A DNA stretch of 64,000 nt from Lytechinus pictus. Taxonomy: Eukaryota; Echinodermata; Echinoidea; Temnopleuroida; Toxopneustidae. The notes beneath the pieces were generated by a model that saw nothing but the letters and a program-made list of their open reading frames with translations, had not been told where the DNA came from and ran no database searches. Positions 12,610 through 24,874 of this stretch are shown one piece after another. The stretch's first letter is position 1; every line of letters begins with the position of its first letter. Made by a program: the position numbers and the translations under genes. The DNA is taken from the NCBI RefSeq assembly GCF_037042905.1, contig NC_087251.1:43835373-43899372 (forward strand), given 5' to 3'.

Positions 12610-12896
12610 AGATGGGTCAGCAGCCAGCCTTTCATAGGCCAAGTACATTTAGCAGCTCAAAAACAAGAATACTGCGCTCTGATTGGTCATAGAGACCACA
12701 CACCCACGCAAATTCCAATGTTCCCCACACTGGGCCTCTGCAAGGTCACACTCACCATGTGGTAATCTCTTCAAATTACCCGCCCCTGTTTTGAAAACAT
12801 TATTAAGCCAATCAGAACTCTGGATTTTATGTTACTCAGAAATTTCAGAAATCTCGTCTTGCATCTTGATGGAAAAAGCTGGCTGCTGACCCATCT
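12610..12896. mobile_element. 287-bp MITE upstream of the galaxin-like promoter
   Basis: Inverted termini of 19 bp: AGATGGGTCAGCAGCCAGC at the left and its complement at the right. The flanks are TTTTA and AAAA. It has no coding capacity. Confidence 0.75.
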
Positions 12897-13517
12897 AAAA
12901 GATGCCACATATCAAGAGTGACATTGTAAGAAAGTATAGAGTTTGAGCTTTCTGATTATATAAATAATGTTTGTGCCTAAAACACAAAATGTTGCACAAT
13001 TTGCAAGTGAAAACAGAGGAAGAAAAGTTTGTTTGATGCACCTTTTCAGGTAATAAAATTCGCTTATTTATCAAAACATTTTATTCAAAAGAAATAACCA
13101 ATATAAAAGAGTAACATTTACTCTTTCCCATGGTACAAAAATAATCGATATTACTCAAGGAGAAAGTGGTTAAATTCTTTGAGTAAGAAAGTCTCACAAT
13201 TCACGAGATTTTGCAGGGACATGAATTCAGCCACGAGAGGAGTTGGATCAATCTTGCTCATTTGCTCATTAACACAGGGGTTTACAGACTGACTGGTAAC
13301 TTGTTCCCCGGGGTTTGTATCAACTTGCCGCCCTTTCACATGGCAAAAAAAAAAAATCGTTATTTTAATGATGATTCCAGTGAAAATAAGGCTAATGACG
13401 AATATATTTAGCATGTGTGAAACTAAACTAAAACATGACTAGAATCATGAACGCTAATCACAGTTACGATTACAGTAGGAATTCTCATTACAATGATGAT
13501 TCAAGATTCACGTGTGA

Positions 13518-13915
13518 AAAGGCCCTTGGTCTAATACCAATTTCAATACCCGTAATGTCTAACCGCCACTTTGTCTAATAATCAGTTGGTCTATCCGCGA
13601 CTCAGTCTAAAGCCCAAATGGTCTACTTTCCACTTCGTCCAGCTAATATTTTGCACTTGGTCAAATTCATCTAAAACTGTCATATATATCAAATAGATTT
13701 TACACGAATTGGGTAGAGCAAGAGTTATTAATAATATATAGTTATTTACTACTCTGGGTAGAGCCAATAACTGTAAATTAGACAAAATGGTAATTAGACC
13801 AAGGAGACGAGCTGGTTATTAAAACGAAGTGTAAAAAATATTATTAGACCATGTGGGGGAAACCAAACGGTAGAGACAAAGTGTGTATTGAGTCTATAAA
13901 CCAAGTGGCAACTTA
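13518..13915. mobile_element. Small TU-like foldback element
   Basis: The left arm (about 13518-13665) is a degenerate 16-bp tandem repeat of the TTGGTCTAAT type. The right arm (about 13765-13915) is the same repeat in inverse orientation (ATTAGACCAAG type). The arms resemble those of the 5.7-kb element at 27149-32858. The centre holds nothing recognisable. Confidence 0.65.
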
Positions 13916-13929
13916 TCTTGGGTTTTCCA

Positions 13930-16090
13930 CCTCATCTTGGGTTTTCCACCTCATCTTTCTTCACGTGCAAAGAAGGGAACTTTTTCTCCATATAGAATGA
14001 CCTTTTTTCGTCCCATCCGAGGAATATCCGAAGAGGTAATGGAGAAATGTTACAATGTCATATTTAGATGTTTGGAATATCTCACCAGAATACTATTTTA
14101 GATTAGAGATGTTGCATCTCACATAAAGATGTTTATTTCACCATTGCATTTATACGCGCAGGATTATTCTACTATTCTTACCTTTGATTTAAATCATTCA
14201 AAATATGAAGGGAAGGAAGGTGGGGGGGGGGGGGCAAAAAGGAGGAAGTTGTATATTGTTTTACACCATTATAATAGACAAAGTTTTCTCTTTATCAAAA
14301 GAAACATTCACTCTTTGAAAAGGGATTGATCAAAACCGTCATGTTGTTGATTAATTTTCTAATCCACACAAATATCTGTATTTCCCACACTTCTGGTACG
14401 TAAAAACAAAAACTTGCTCATAACGACATCGGTAAATCATAAACAGTATTTCGCTGGATCATTCAGTTTTTATATACTAACACAATGAATAAATTATTTT
14501 TTTACCAAGAGGGTAAATTAACATAACAACCACTACATGTATATAATATATAATAGTCATAATAGATTAAAAAGGTAAAAAATAATATCTTCTTTAGTAT
14601 GCTCTTCCCCGATGGGTCTCTTTTGAAATCATTCGAGATATTTTGATGTTAAAAAGCGAAATTGAATGCATACATTCTTTGAGAAGTGTCAAGTGGTTCA
14701 AATAATAATAATAATGATGATGATGATAATAATAATGAAAATAATAATAATAGCAACAACAATGATAATGATATCAATAATATTGATAATAATAACAATG
14801 ATAATACTATAATACTAATAATACAAGTTCACATCAATCTTGCGAGTCATAGTGTGGTCATGCTGTTGTTTCTAAACAAATTTGCATTTTTGCAAGGGAG
14901 TTATGTTTTTGTTTATAATGTGACTAATTACAATAAGAAGTAACGAAGATTACACAGAAATAAAGCTCCATTTATATTATTCATGTCATCATAAGTCATA
15001 TACGACGTTTAGAATGGCTTTAGGTTTAGATGACTATGTGCGACTATTATGGTCAAAGGAAGTTGACCTATACATCTAAATTTGTTAACTCATAGTTCAT
15101 GGTGTATATGCCACAAAATGTTGCAGATTACCGAATGAACCTTTTAAGCCTTGAACTCTTCCATTATTTCTTAAACCAGGCCACACCAGTTAGCATCATG
15201 ATTTGGATCAATGAGTATAAAATGCAAATAATCATGAAAGCAGTAGGTTTATTTCCAGTATAAAAGTGTTTGCTTGGTGAGTATATAGGATGTCGCCACT
15301 CTAATTTACCATCCGCCGAACTTTTGGGTGACAGTAAGTTCGCTGGCTCACTGTATATTTTGGTGTTTGGGGGTGGAGGCGGGGACGAGGAAATACGTGT
15401 ATACCTATATCACACCACTTAATGCAGGAATCCTTTCTAGTTTCCAAGCCAACTTGGATACGCCGAGATCATCACAACCGCTTCGAATCTTGTTCTAAAT
15501 GATAATTACAATTACAAATTCCATCTGTGTGTTGGATAATCCTATCTCGTTCTTTCATTTCTTTAATGACACCTTTTCTCCTCGTAGATTCAATGCGAGA
15601 ACGAATACAAATGTGTTTTTAAATTAATTTGATTTTAAATTTGTATTATACTGATTCTTAAATCTATTTTTGGATTCGCCTTGCCCCCCCAAAAAAAAAA
15701 ATCTATATTTGATTGTAAATCTAGAAAAGTTGGAGTGGACGTTAATGTCATATAATCCTCACTGTTTGCTCCGCGTTCCTCATGTAGTTCGTAATACGGA
15801 TCTTACTTCTATGTAGTACCTTGAGAATGAATTTCTTGGTCCTTTTGGGGACCCTTTACAATATGATAATTATGCACAGTGCCGGGCACAGTGCCGAGGA
15901 AACGATGTATTTTGAAACTTACCGGCTATGTTTATTTGTGTTGGCACAAAACAAAGATAAAACGGATAAATATTGAAGTAAAATATCATTATTGTAGTCT
16001 ATAGTTTTCAAGATTATTCACCAAACCGCTACCGCTTTGGGGTTAAGGTCTTCCTGTTTTATAGGAATTAATATCTAGCATGTTTATTTC
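13930..16090. other. Intergenic, no gene seen
   Basis: AT-rich DNA with an AAT/GAT simple repeat at about 14700-14825. The Asn-rich frame across it is a shadow. Nothing else is supported. Confidence 0.6.
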
Positions 16091-16119
16091 AGATATTATA
16101 GCTTTCCATCAATTAATGG

Positions 16120-16245
16120 TAATAATGATAATGAGGATGATGATGATAATAGTAATACTAGTCATAAAGGTGATAATGATGATATAATGATAATAATGAT
16201 AATAGCAATATTAGTAATAATAATAATAATAATAATAAATAACGA
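16120..16245. repeat. (GAT/AAT)n simple repeat
   Basis: Degenerate GATAAT/ATG triplet array. Confidence 0.85.
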
Positions 16246-16727
16246 CAAATACAGGATTTTGAGTAATTATACCAAATCTTGTGTTTAATCGTCACTTTCA
16301 ACGAATATTAATGAATTGCAAACTTTTCAATAGAAATGATAATTACATGGGGCCTTCTCTATATAACGTTCAAGCAACAAACATTGATATATAGGCCTAT
16401 GCTTTTTTAATTTCTTGAATTAGGAAAGAAAAAATAATAATATTTTTCAAACAAAGCAAAAAATAATGTTCTTTAAAATGTAATATCTTGGGCATTCCAT
16501 ACGAGCCTCTCGAGTAAAATGTAACAAAAAGCTATACACACTCTCAGAACCACGAATCGATTCATTCCAATGGTTGAAGAAATGATGCCAAAAGGGAGGG
16601 GTATAAAAAAAGAAACATCCCTTCTCACATTTTTCGGGATTCTTTTTTTCTATGGAGTTCCTATAACAAAATGCGTCGTGTTTTACTCTATGTTCTAATC
16701 AAGTATTGTTTATAGTCAAAGGTTTTT

Positions 16728-17399
16728 GTCTCGCCTGCATAGCAGAGTGAGACTATAGGCGCCGCTTTTCCGACGGCGGCGGCGGCGTCAACATCAAATC
16801 TCAACCTTTTAAGGTTAATTTTTTTTTAATGACATCATAACTTAGAAAGTATACGGACCTAGTTCATGAAACTTGGAACTAAGGGTAATCAAGTATAACT
16901 GAATATCCTGCCTTGGTTTCAGGTCACATGACCAAGGTCAAAGGTTATTTAGGGTCAATGAACCTAGACCATGTTGGGGAATCAATATCGAAATCTTAAC
17001 CTAAGGTTAAGTTTTGAAATGTCATCATAACTTTGAAAGTATATGGACCTAGTTCATGAAACTTGGACATAAGGGTAGTGGACTATTACTGAATATCCTG
17101 CCCGAGTTTCAGGTCACATGACTAAGGTCAAAGTCATTTAGGGTCAATTAACTTTGGGCATGTTAAGGGTATTTGTTGAATTTCCATCGTAACTTTGAAA
17201 GTTTATGGATCGAGTTCATAAAAGGGTAATCAAGTATAAATGATTGTTTTGCACACATCTTAGATCACATGATCATGGTCAAAGGTCATTTTGGGTCAAT
17301 GGACATAGTATTTATGAATGTTTTCTTTTGTGAATAACCATTCAATAGCTGTTTTCAAAGTTAGCACAGTTATATCGAATCGCGTAAAGCAGGCGAGAC
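16728..17399 (+). mobile_element. Tandem-repeat element, family M3 copy 1
   Basis: It begins GTCTCGCCTGCAT with AGCAGAGTGAGACTATAGGC following, and ends AAAGCAGGCGAGAC followed by a GCCAGAGGC...CCACTTGTT tail. The termini are therefore inverted. A GGC-rich segment follows the left end. The interior is about three diverged units carrying AAGGTCAAAGGTCATTT-like blocks. The larger copy lies in MED6 intron 2 at 45635-46896. Confidence 0.8.
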
Positions 17400-17465
17400 T
17401 GCCAGAGGCGTTCCACTTGTTGAAATGTTATCAGCAATGTTCAATTTCTAATATATATTGTTGTA

Positions 17466-17583
17466 GGGGCGGATCTAGCTTTTTGCTGTATAGGAGGGGG
17501 CTTAACCAGTTGTTTTGACCAGGGAGCTACGACGTACTGCATCCTAACCCCCCCCCCCCCCCCCATTCCCGAATAGATCCGCC
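17466..17583. mobile_element. Short MITE with GGGCGGATCTAG ends
   Basis: The left end GGGGCGGATCTAGCT pairs with AATAGATCCGCC at the right, and a long C-run lies near the right end. A related start (GGGGCGGATCCAGCTT) occurs at 19706, followed by a long G-run. Confidence 0.55.
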
Positions 17584-18029
17584 ATCGTATACTGCTTGCG
17601 CGACCCTCGTCAGCAAGAAAGAGGGTGTTGGAGTTCTATCCCATTCCCTCCTTGTTTTAATGGAGCCCAAGGAGGGAGGGGGTGTTAAATCCTTAACTCC
17701 CCACCCCCTAGATCCTTCACTCTGTTTCTTGAAGTTGAACATTGCCGTTTAAATGTCTCCAAAAAAAATACACGGGTTGTTTAAGCCTGGTATTAGTGTG
17801 TAACAGTCCCTGAATAATCCTTAACACGGATGTGACATCGTTGACCAAAAAATTTATCAGTATCATTCTTGAAGAGGGGGGGGGGGGCGAGTTTGACTCG
17901 TATTACGGGGTTCTGAATTCTCCAGTGGTATGCTTTAGTAAGAATTATCCCCGGGGGCACTTCCATTGACGAGTGGATACCATGCGTGACAAAAAAAAAC
18001 CGTAAAAGGATCTCCTTTTCAAGATAGGG

Positions 18030-18106
18030 CACGTTATTTTAGTGTTTTTGACACCCGTACCGTATACGTACATAACATAATACGGGTGTCAATAACACTA
18101 AAATAA
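18030..18106. repeat. Perfect-ended hairpin (inverted repeat)
   Basis: Arms of about 28 bp (TTATTTTAGTGTTTTTGACA and its inverse TGTCAATAACACTAAAATAA) flank a loop of about 20 nt. They could extrude as a cruciform or fold in RNA. No gene is attached. Confidence 0.75.
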
Positions 18107-18144
18107 TGAAATATCTATATATATATATATATATATCATTTCGT

Positions 18145-18492
18145 GGAGGCGTCGCGTCGTGGTGTAGCGGTTCTGACTCTCGCCTTGCAATCAATCGTGT
18201 GTTCGAATCCCACCACGGCCTAGGGTCCTTTGGCAAGGCGTTAATCCACACTTTACCACTCTCCACCCAGGTGTTAAATGGGTACCCGGTAGGATGCGAA
18301 AGCCTATATGTAGTATGCCTAGCGATTGAGTCTTGGAACTCTTGTTGGAATGCTCCCCAGGGAATGGAGAAAGTGCATATATTGTGTGTGGGCATGTCAG
18401 GATCCGATGACCGGGGTAATAATAATTGCAATGTAAAGCGATTAGAAACAAAGTGTAATAAGCGCTATATAAATGTAACTATTATTATTATA
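18145..18492 (+). mobile_element. tRNA-derived SINE
   Basis: The head carries a pol III A box (TGGTGTAGCGG, 18160-18170) and B box (GTTCGAATCC, 18201-18210). An unrelated body with GGAATGCTCCCCAGGGAATG follows. The 3' end reads AAGCGCTATATAAATGTAAC and then an ATT-repeat tail. That tail is typical of SINEs that borrow a LINE 3' end. A truncated relative lies at 8099-8212. Confidence 0.85.
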
Positions 18493-18559
18493 TATTTCTC
18501 TAGGAAAGTACGTGTATACGGTCCAATTTGCGAGGGTAAAACAGACTAAAAATAAAAGG

Positions 18560-21250
18560 GTGTCGTGTTTAGGGTCCGAATTGAGCGAGGTGTATGGGGT
18601 GGTACTAAACCCAATGAAAGTAAAGGTAAAGCCGACGTCCGTGACATCGTTGTATATACTTGTTTAGGGGGTCAATTCAGGGAATACTTTTTTTAATAGA
18701 AGCAGAGTTATATTTTGATTAATCTTCAACACAAAATAATCAAATTATTTACTGAACTGGCCTCTTCGAGCAAATAGGTACTGTGCTTAAATGAATGTGC
18801 ACAATTCTAGTAGAATTGAATTTTGTACTTATTAAGGAAGATTTCATATACAAGTATGTATCTCTATAATAATTATATTCTGTAATCACTGTTATGCTTT
18901 CTTATGCTTTCTTGCCATCGTCATCTATACTCTGTTTGAAGAGTCATGCTGGTCATTACATTATCACAGTATATTCATCCTTTAATTTTCAGTATTTTTA
19001 GTGCCATAATTATCAACTTTCAGATCCAATATAAAGATGTTATAAATGTATATGCATTAATAATTACCTTCATTTTGGTTATTATGATATTTATATTCCT
19101 AAATTTCAGTTCTAAATTTATTTACCTATAATACTGATTACCTTATCCTTAGACCCCTTTGAATATAACATTAAGTTGAAATCGGACATCTACATTTACA
19201 TTTAGTGCAATCATTTTCAATTTGATAATCCCTATTCATTTTCTGATTCGATTATTTTCATGCAAATTTTACCAGTATATCCAGTGCATCGGTTTGTTGG
19301 GCGGAGGGGCCATTAGGTCACAGTGATTAAGTTTGCTCTCCTCTTCCCTGGCCACCAACTGATGCACTGGGCAAACTGCTATCAAATATTGCACGTACCT
19401 GTATAATTTTTATGTCATTTTATGTAATGTTTGATATTGCTTTGTAAATATTGAATAATTATGTTTGAAGTGCCGAATAAATAAATATCGAAAATAAAAT
19501 ACAAAGACATGAATATACAAAGGAAACATACATCTAGTTAACATGAATTCGGGGAATACTTGTCAAGGGTACCGTTTGTATCCAATACTTGTTAAGGGTA
19601 AGGTTTCACACTCGGGGTGCATTTTCAGAACGTGGAAAATACTTGTTTAAGGTGCTTTTCGAAACCCCATGGTCACGCATGGTATTCACTCGTCAATGGA
19701 AGCAGGGGCGGATCCAGCTTCCGCCAATAAGGGGGGGGGGGGCCGAATTTTTTTTCATCCATAGTTTTCCAGATCGGCCGCTCAAAGTTGATTTTTGTTT
19801 GTTTATTTGAAGGGGTTGTCCCAGTGATGTAATGAGCCAAAAATTTTGAGGGGGCTCGATACGGCGTACTGTGCAAAATTAATGAGAAGGAGCGAGCAAA
19901 AATTTTGACATTTTTATGAAAAAATCAAAGTTTGTGATAGATTTTTACACTTGGAAAAAATAGGCCTATATTTCACCCTTATCCCTTTCCTTTTCTCTTT
20001 TTTTTTCTCGGTCGTGAAATATTGTTGAATAAAAAATATTGTTGAATAAAAAATATTGTCAAATAAATTCTCTTTTAAGGGCTTTTCTTTTAAATCATCA
20101 AATATGAATTATATTCTGACTTGTCTAATTAAGTCCATGGAACTTAATCGAATCTCACTAAGCTACAATAATCAAGATTTGACACGTTCCATGCAAAGAA
20201 TAATAAAGATTAGTTAATGTTCGTTTCCTTCCAATTATATGTAGGCCCCAGTTTTAACTGTGACTTTATTTAAGTTACATTACGTATATGACCGAGCGAA
20301 ACACTAAATGAATGACCAAACATCTATCGGGGCGGCCATTTTCTCCCGGTTTTTTTTTTTGGGGGGGGGGGGTAAAGCCCCTAAATATTTTGAAAAGTGA
20401 AAATAATCTTTATTATATCAAAATACGTTAATGGCTTACGTTAATACGACAATTTCAATATGAAACTAATAAGAAAATAATAAACATGTTGAGTGCACTT
20501 TGATTCATCCATAATGAATTCATGATTCAGATTTCATGTAAGTTTTGGCCCAAGTTTGGCGTTGACTTTCTTCGCTATAATATACGCAGTGCGAAGAGGG
20601 CGAATTCAGTTTTCTTTAAAAAGATTAACGGTTTGAAAAATGTCGAAATAATTACCAAATTCTCCATTGTTTTAGAACGTCAGTGGTAGGAAACTGTGTC
20701 TGTGATAATTATTTAAAATGTAATTAAAAGGGCAGTTGTGAGAAAACATGGCTGCGTATCCGTTCACGGTGCCTTGTGACTATTCTTGATTATATATAAT
20801 CACGCGTTGTTTTATCACGGGGCATAAAATGAGTGCACCGGCGCTGTAATTGCAATTGAAGTAGTTTAAACTGGTTCAATTCTATTTACTGCATTCTGTT
20901 TCTGTCAAACGAACCAACTGTGTCAGATTGTTCAACCTAGCCGAGAGCAGTCATGCCTTCATGGAGGTTTTTTTTTGTTCGTCTCTGAAAGGGAAGTGAT
21001 TCTGTTTTTATACACCTTGGAGTATTCGATGCTTCATTTAAGATGAGGAACAGCGTCTCTTATAATTCTGATTAAAATGTATGCATTTCTTCCTATTCAT
21101 GGGTGTATTGTTTGTTTTTTCATTTTATTTTGAAAACGGGAAACGACAGTTTGGTGTGGTATACTTTTAGATAGTGTGATTGATGACGGTTATTTTGTTT
21201 CTGTATAAATAATGATCTAATTTCACGGATGAATGTAGAGATGATTTGTT
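18560..21250. other. Intergenic, no gene seen
   Basis: AT-rich DNA. A LINE-like 3' tail (AATAAATAAATATCG) ends near 19490. A GGGGCGGATCCAG-type repeat with a G-run lies at 19706-19870. A T-run joined to a G-run lies at 20350-20371. No coding exon is supported. Confidence 0.5.
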
Positions 21251-21266
21251 TGGTACACCATGTTCT

Positions 21267-21406
21267 GGGGGGCGTTTCATGAAAGGACTTGTCGGACGTT
21301 TTATCCGACAAGTCCCATTTTATCCGACAGTTACCATAGGAACAGTGCCTCTCAGCCAATCAAAATCATGGAAAGATGTCAGAAAATATTGATGAAACGC
21401 TCCCCA
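21267..21406. mobile_element. 140-bp MITE with GGGGCGTTTCAT ends
   Basis: The left end GGGGGGCGTTTCATGAA is inverted at the right as GATGAAACGCTCCCC. The interior contains an ACTTGTCGGACG/TTATCCGACAAGT hairpin. Confidence 0.75.
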
Positions 21407-21426
21407 AATCTGTCCCCACCTTTTTT

Positions 21427-21679
21427 TACACTTTTTTTACACTAAACTGTGGTATTGATTTAACACCAGTCCGGAATCTATAACCACACCTGAGCAGTGT
21501 TGAAACAGCACCGGTTTGAAATTAAATCGATGCTGTTTTAACACTAATTGGTGTTGTATAAACGCATATATGGAATTAGTCCAAAACCAAACCAATGTTG
21601 TTTTAACACTTCTCTGGTGTGGTCACATATAAATTCCGGACTGGTGTTAAATCAACATCGGATTTTTTGCAGTGTAATA
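21427..21679. mobile_element. 253-bp foldback MITE
   Basis: Long inverted arms: the left contains TTGATTTAACACCAGTCCGG and the right CCGGACTGGTGTTAAATCAA. The outer ends read TTACACTAA and GCAGTGTAA. The arms are about 60 bp each. Confidence 0.75.
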
Positions 21680-22920
21680 ATAAGAGCGTAAGAACTTCAT
21701 TGTAGATTCATTTTAGATTACTGTGATTGTGTATATCCAAACTTGCTGACGTAAAGTAACATCAAGATGACAAACTCATCAGTTCAAACAAGCAAATCGG
21801 ATCCATGACTAAGAATTTTATTGTTGATGAATGGGTATAGAATAATGTTATAGCAGTATCATGATTTTCGTAAACCACCTACATTATAACATTCATTATA
21901 TTTGTTTCAATCATTTCATTTCTTTATTAACTGACCCATTTACTTATTCAAGTCCAGTAACTTACATAATTTGTATTCAGGGACCGGCGCCAGGATTTTT
22001 GGTAGGGAAGGATAGACAACCTAAAGTGTAACGTTATATTTCTCGCAATTGAATGTCAGGAGTAGGCATAATTATTTTTCAAACTTAGGGCCTACTTTTC
22101 TCCACGTTTTTCTCCTTTTTCTTATTTTTTCTCTACTTGGGGCTGGTGACCGCTTTTGCCCCCTTATATGACGCAGTCCCTTCGCATATTGTAAATATAA
22201 TAAAATGAAGGAGTATATAACAAAACGTTTAATCCACGAAACGTCTTGCCCTCTAAATATTCTGAAAGGTATTCTGATAGGTTTAACCCGATTGCAGTAT
22301 AGTAGGCCTATATATAGAATATAAATTATACTATACACTTCTTTTCTTCTATATTCACGGAAAGATAATGTGGGCAAATTAATTTATCGAAATTCGTTGT
22401 ATTTTCTTATTTTCCCCGCTGTCCTCATTTCATGACACAATTATTTTTATCTGATCATTTTTTTTGGCCAAGGGATTGGTGTATTATTTTGTTTTCGTGG
22501 TGAATGAGTGGACAACTAGCACTTCACACAAAAAATAGCTGTCAGAATACTACCCTGCACGACCTTATAGGGGCCAATGAGTGACATAATGTATTCTCAT
22601 TTGATTTTATAAGATTTTATGTGATACATCGTATACTGTTTAATTAATCAATGAATGGATTAATCGTTTTGAATGATATTTTAGTTTGTGAATTAAAACA
22701 TTTAAAAACAGTTTATAGTCTTACCATCGAGTAACATGTTACATGTCAATCTTATAAGCCACGTGGAATAAAATCCCTTGTGATTGTTTGGACTTGTCCC
22801 ACGAGTGACACTATTGTGGTTCTATAATTAACCTTTTGCTTTACGTCATCACGAAATCTGTGGGATGATACAAGTGTATTATCTTCTTTTTTTTAAATGG
22901 TGTACCACGTATGTCATCTA

Positions 22921-23080
22921 TAGTCTGCAGGCACAGACCCTGATTGAAACTTTGACCAACGAAGGTGTCTCCGCGCAAAGACTAGCACATACAAAACGAG
23001 AGGGCCTTCAGTACACAAGGCACGAGTATATGCTCCAATTCAGACCCTTAACTCGAGTGAAGGGTTTGCACAGCAGACTA
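22921..23080 (-). mobile_element. 160-bp MITE, family M1 copy 2
   Basis: This is an inverted copy of 7545-7710, sharing the internal stretch TTAACTCGAGTGAAGGGT and both termini. The flanks share an imperfect TGTCATC, so its target duplication is less clear than in copy 1. Confidence 0.75.
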
Positions 23081-23760
23081 TGTGTCATCCATCATTGAAA
23101 CAGATCTATTAATAGTGAATATTATCTCGTGAAGTGTTAATTTTGTTTTAAGTATTTACTTCTATTAGTACGTGACATGTACTTACATGACGTATTATTA
23201 CGCAAAATAGAGCACCACAGAGAAGCTAACATTATAATGCCAGCAGGATTACTCACCTCGATATTCATGATAATGAAGGTTGTTGTCATTCAAAATATAT
23301 GAATGTTTAATCAATCAATCAGTTGATGAGTAATCTTATCTCTAAAATCTGTTTGATCATCCCGTGATAAATAATCGATAATGAGATAATTGAGATAGTT
23401 TCCGAGGGTCAATAGCCCACCCTCCTCTTATCCTTCTCTCTCCAAAATTACGTAGTCCCACGCGAAAAGGAATAATCATAAACCGTGGGATTTGAAAGAC
23501 AAACAGCGCAAGTTCCTCCGATATTTATAATCAGATATTCATTTTTTTTTTATTAATGAGATCATGATCTCGAACAATATAGACCCTAACTATAATATCA
23601 CTTGAGTGGGTGGTTTTAGGCATGTTGTAGCAGTTTCCTTTCGTTTGTAAATGGCTATTCATTGTAAGTCATAAGCTACTGAATTAAAAAATATACCACC
23701 CCCGCCACACACATACTATTGCTTTGTGAATACCATTAGGATGGACGTAAAAGATAAATC

Positions 23761-23928
23761 GGAAGTAGTATGACAGTATGGTGGACATAATTATTAATAC
23801 TAGAAAAAAATTTCAAGCGAATAACGTCCAAGGCTCACGAAAAAGGAAGTAGTATGACAGTATGGTGGACATAATTATTAATACTAGAAAATTTTCAAGC
23901 GAATTACGTCCAAGCTCACGAAAACCAT
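23761..23928. repeat. 84-bp tandem duplication
   Basis: Two near-identical copies begin GGAAGTAGTATGACAGTATG at 23761 and 23845. They differ by a few A/T indels and single bases. Confidence 0.9.
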
Positions 23929-24169
23929 TATAGTCCCGTAGCTAGACTTTTGATCAAACCATGGAGCTATTAACACAGACGATAAACGAACACCAGTATC
24001 CGAACATTGGAACATATTGTGAGGAGGACTTGCATTGATGCTGCATGCATGTGGTGCCTACAAAACCCAAAATGTGAATTAAAAAATAGTATGTGGAAAA
24101 AATATAGCAAAAAGAGATAAATCTTCTTGCGGAATTAAATTATTATGATTATAGTCAAGCAGTTATTAC

Positions 24170-24866
24170 TCAGCATGTATATACCGAACAAATCCAGAAG
24201 GCATAGAACAGAGCAGCTCGTATCATATTAAGATTAAAACCAGAGTCACACATCTGTCGCTGAGCTGCATAATTATCTGGGCTGGCAATTTCTTAAAAAA
24301 AGGAGAAATCTACATTGTATTGCTTTTATGTATATACATGGTAATGCACGAACTAACTCCTCAGTATTTAATGAATTCAAGATCGCACCTCAATATTACT
24401 CTTCTCGTTATGGCGAAACACTACTTTTACCTAAACCACGGACAGAATTCCTTAAGAAATCTTTTAAATATAGAGGTGCCAAGGTATATAATGCACTACC
24501 TTTGGACTTCAAATTGTCTCCTACTGTAAACAGTTTCAAAACTTAATTATCATCTCACTTCGGTGACCTGCTTACCTTGTCATAAAGTCAATATTGTATG
24601 CTTTTTTTTTCTTTCTTCCCCTTCTCCTTCCCCATTGTTGCCTTAACAAACTTTAAATTACTCTAACTGATTCTGATCTTATTCAACTGAATAGTTCCAC
24701 AAAGTGCATTCTTCTTTTTACTTTTTATTTTTACTTCTTATATGAATCCAGTGTATATACATGTTTTATATATTTATTCCGACGTTGTCTCAATGTAATA
24801 TGTATTTTTATTCAGAATTCCCTTCAATATTTTTACGCTCTTAGTTGTCCTCTTAAAATTTGTATG
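24170..24866 (+). mobile_element. 5'-truncated L2/CR1-like LINE, RT C-terminus and start of 3' UTR
   Basis: Broken frames read NRAARIILRLKP, then MYIHGNARTNSSVFNEF and GAKVYNALPLDFK. These match the C-terminal part downstream of the reverse transcriptase in L2/CR1-group LINEs (the segment with 'HG', 'R...L..P' and 'SF.Y.GA..(W/Y)N.LP'). Stops and frame changes are present. The non-coding 3' tail continues to the hAT-like insertion at 24875 and resumes at 26053. Confidence 0.7.
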
Positions 24867-24874
24867 CGTGAACC

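Noticed and set aside
18039..18549. 130-147-codon frames on both strands
   Set aside because: They span the tRNA-derived SINE and the adjacent hairpin; no domain.
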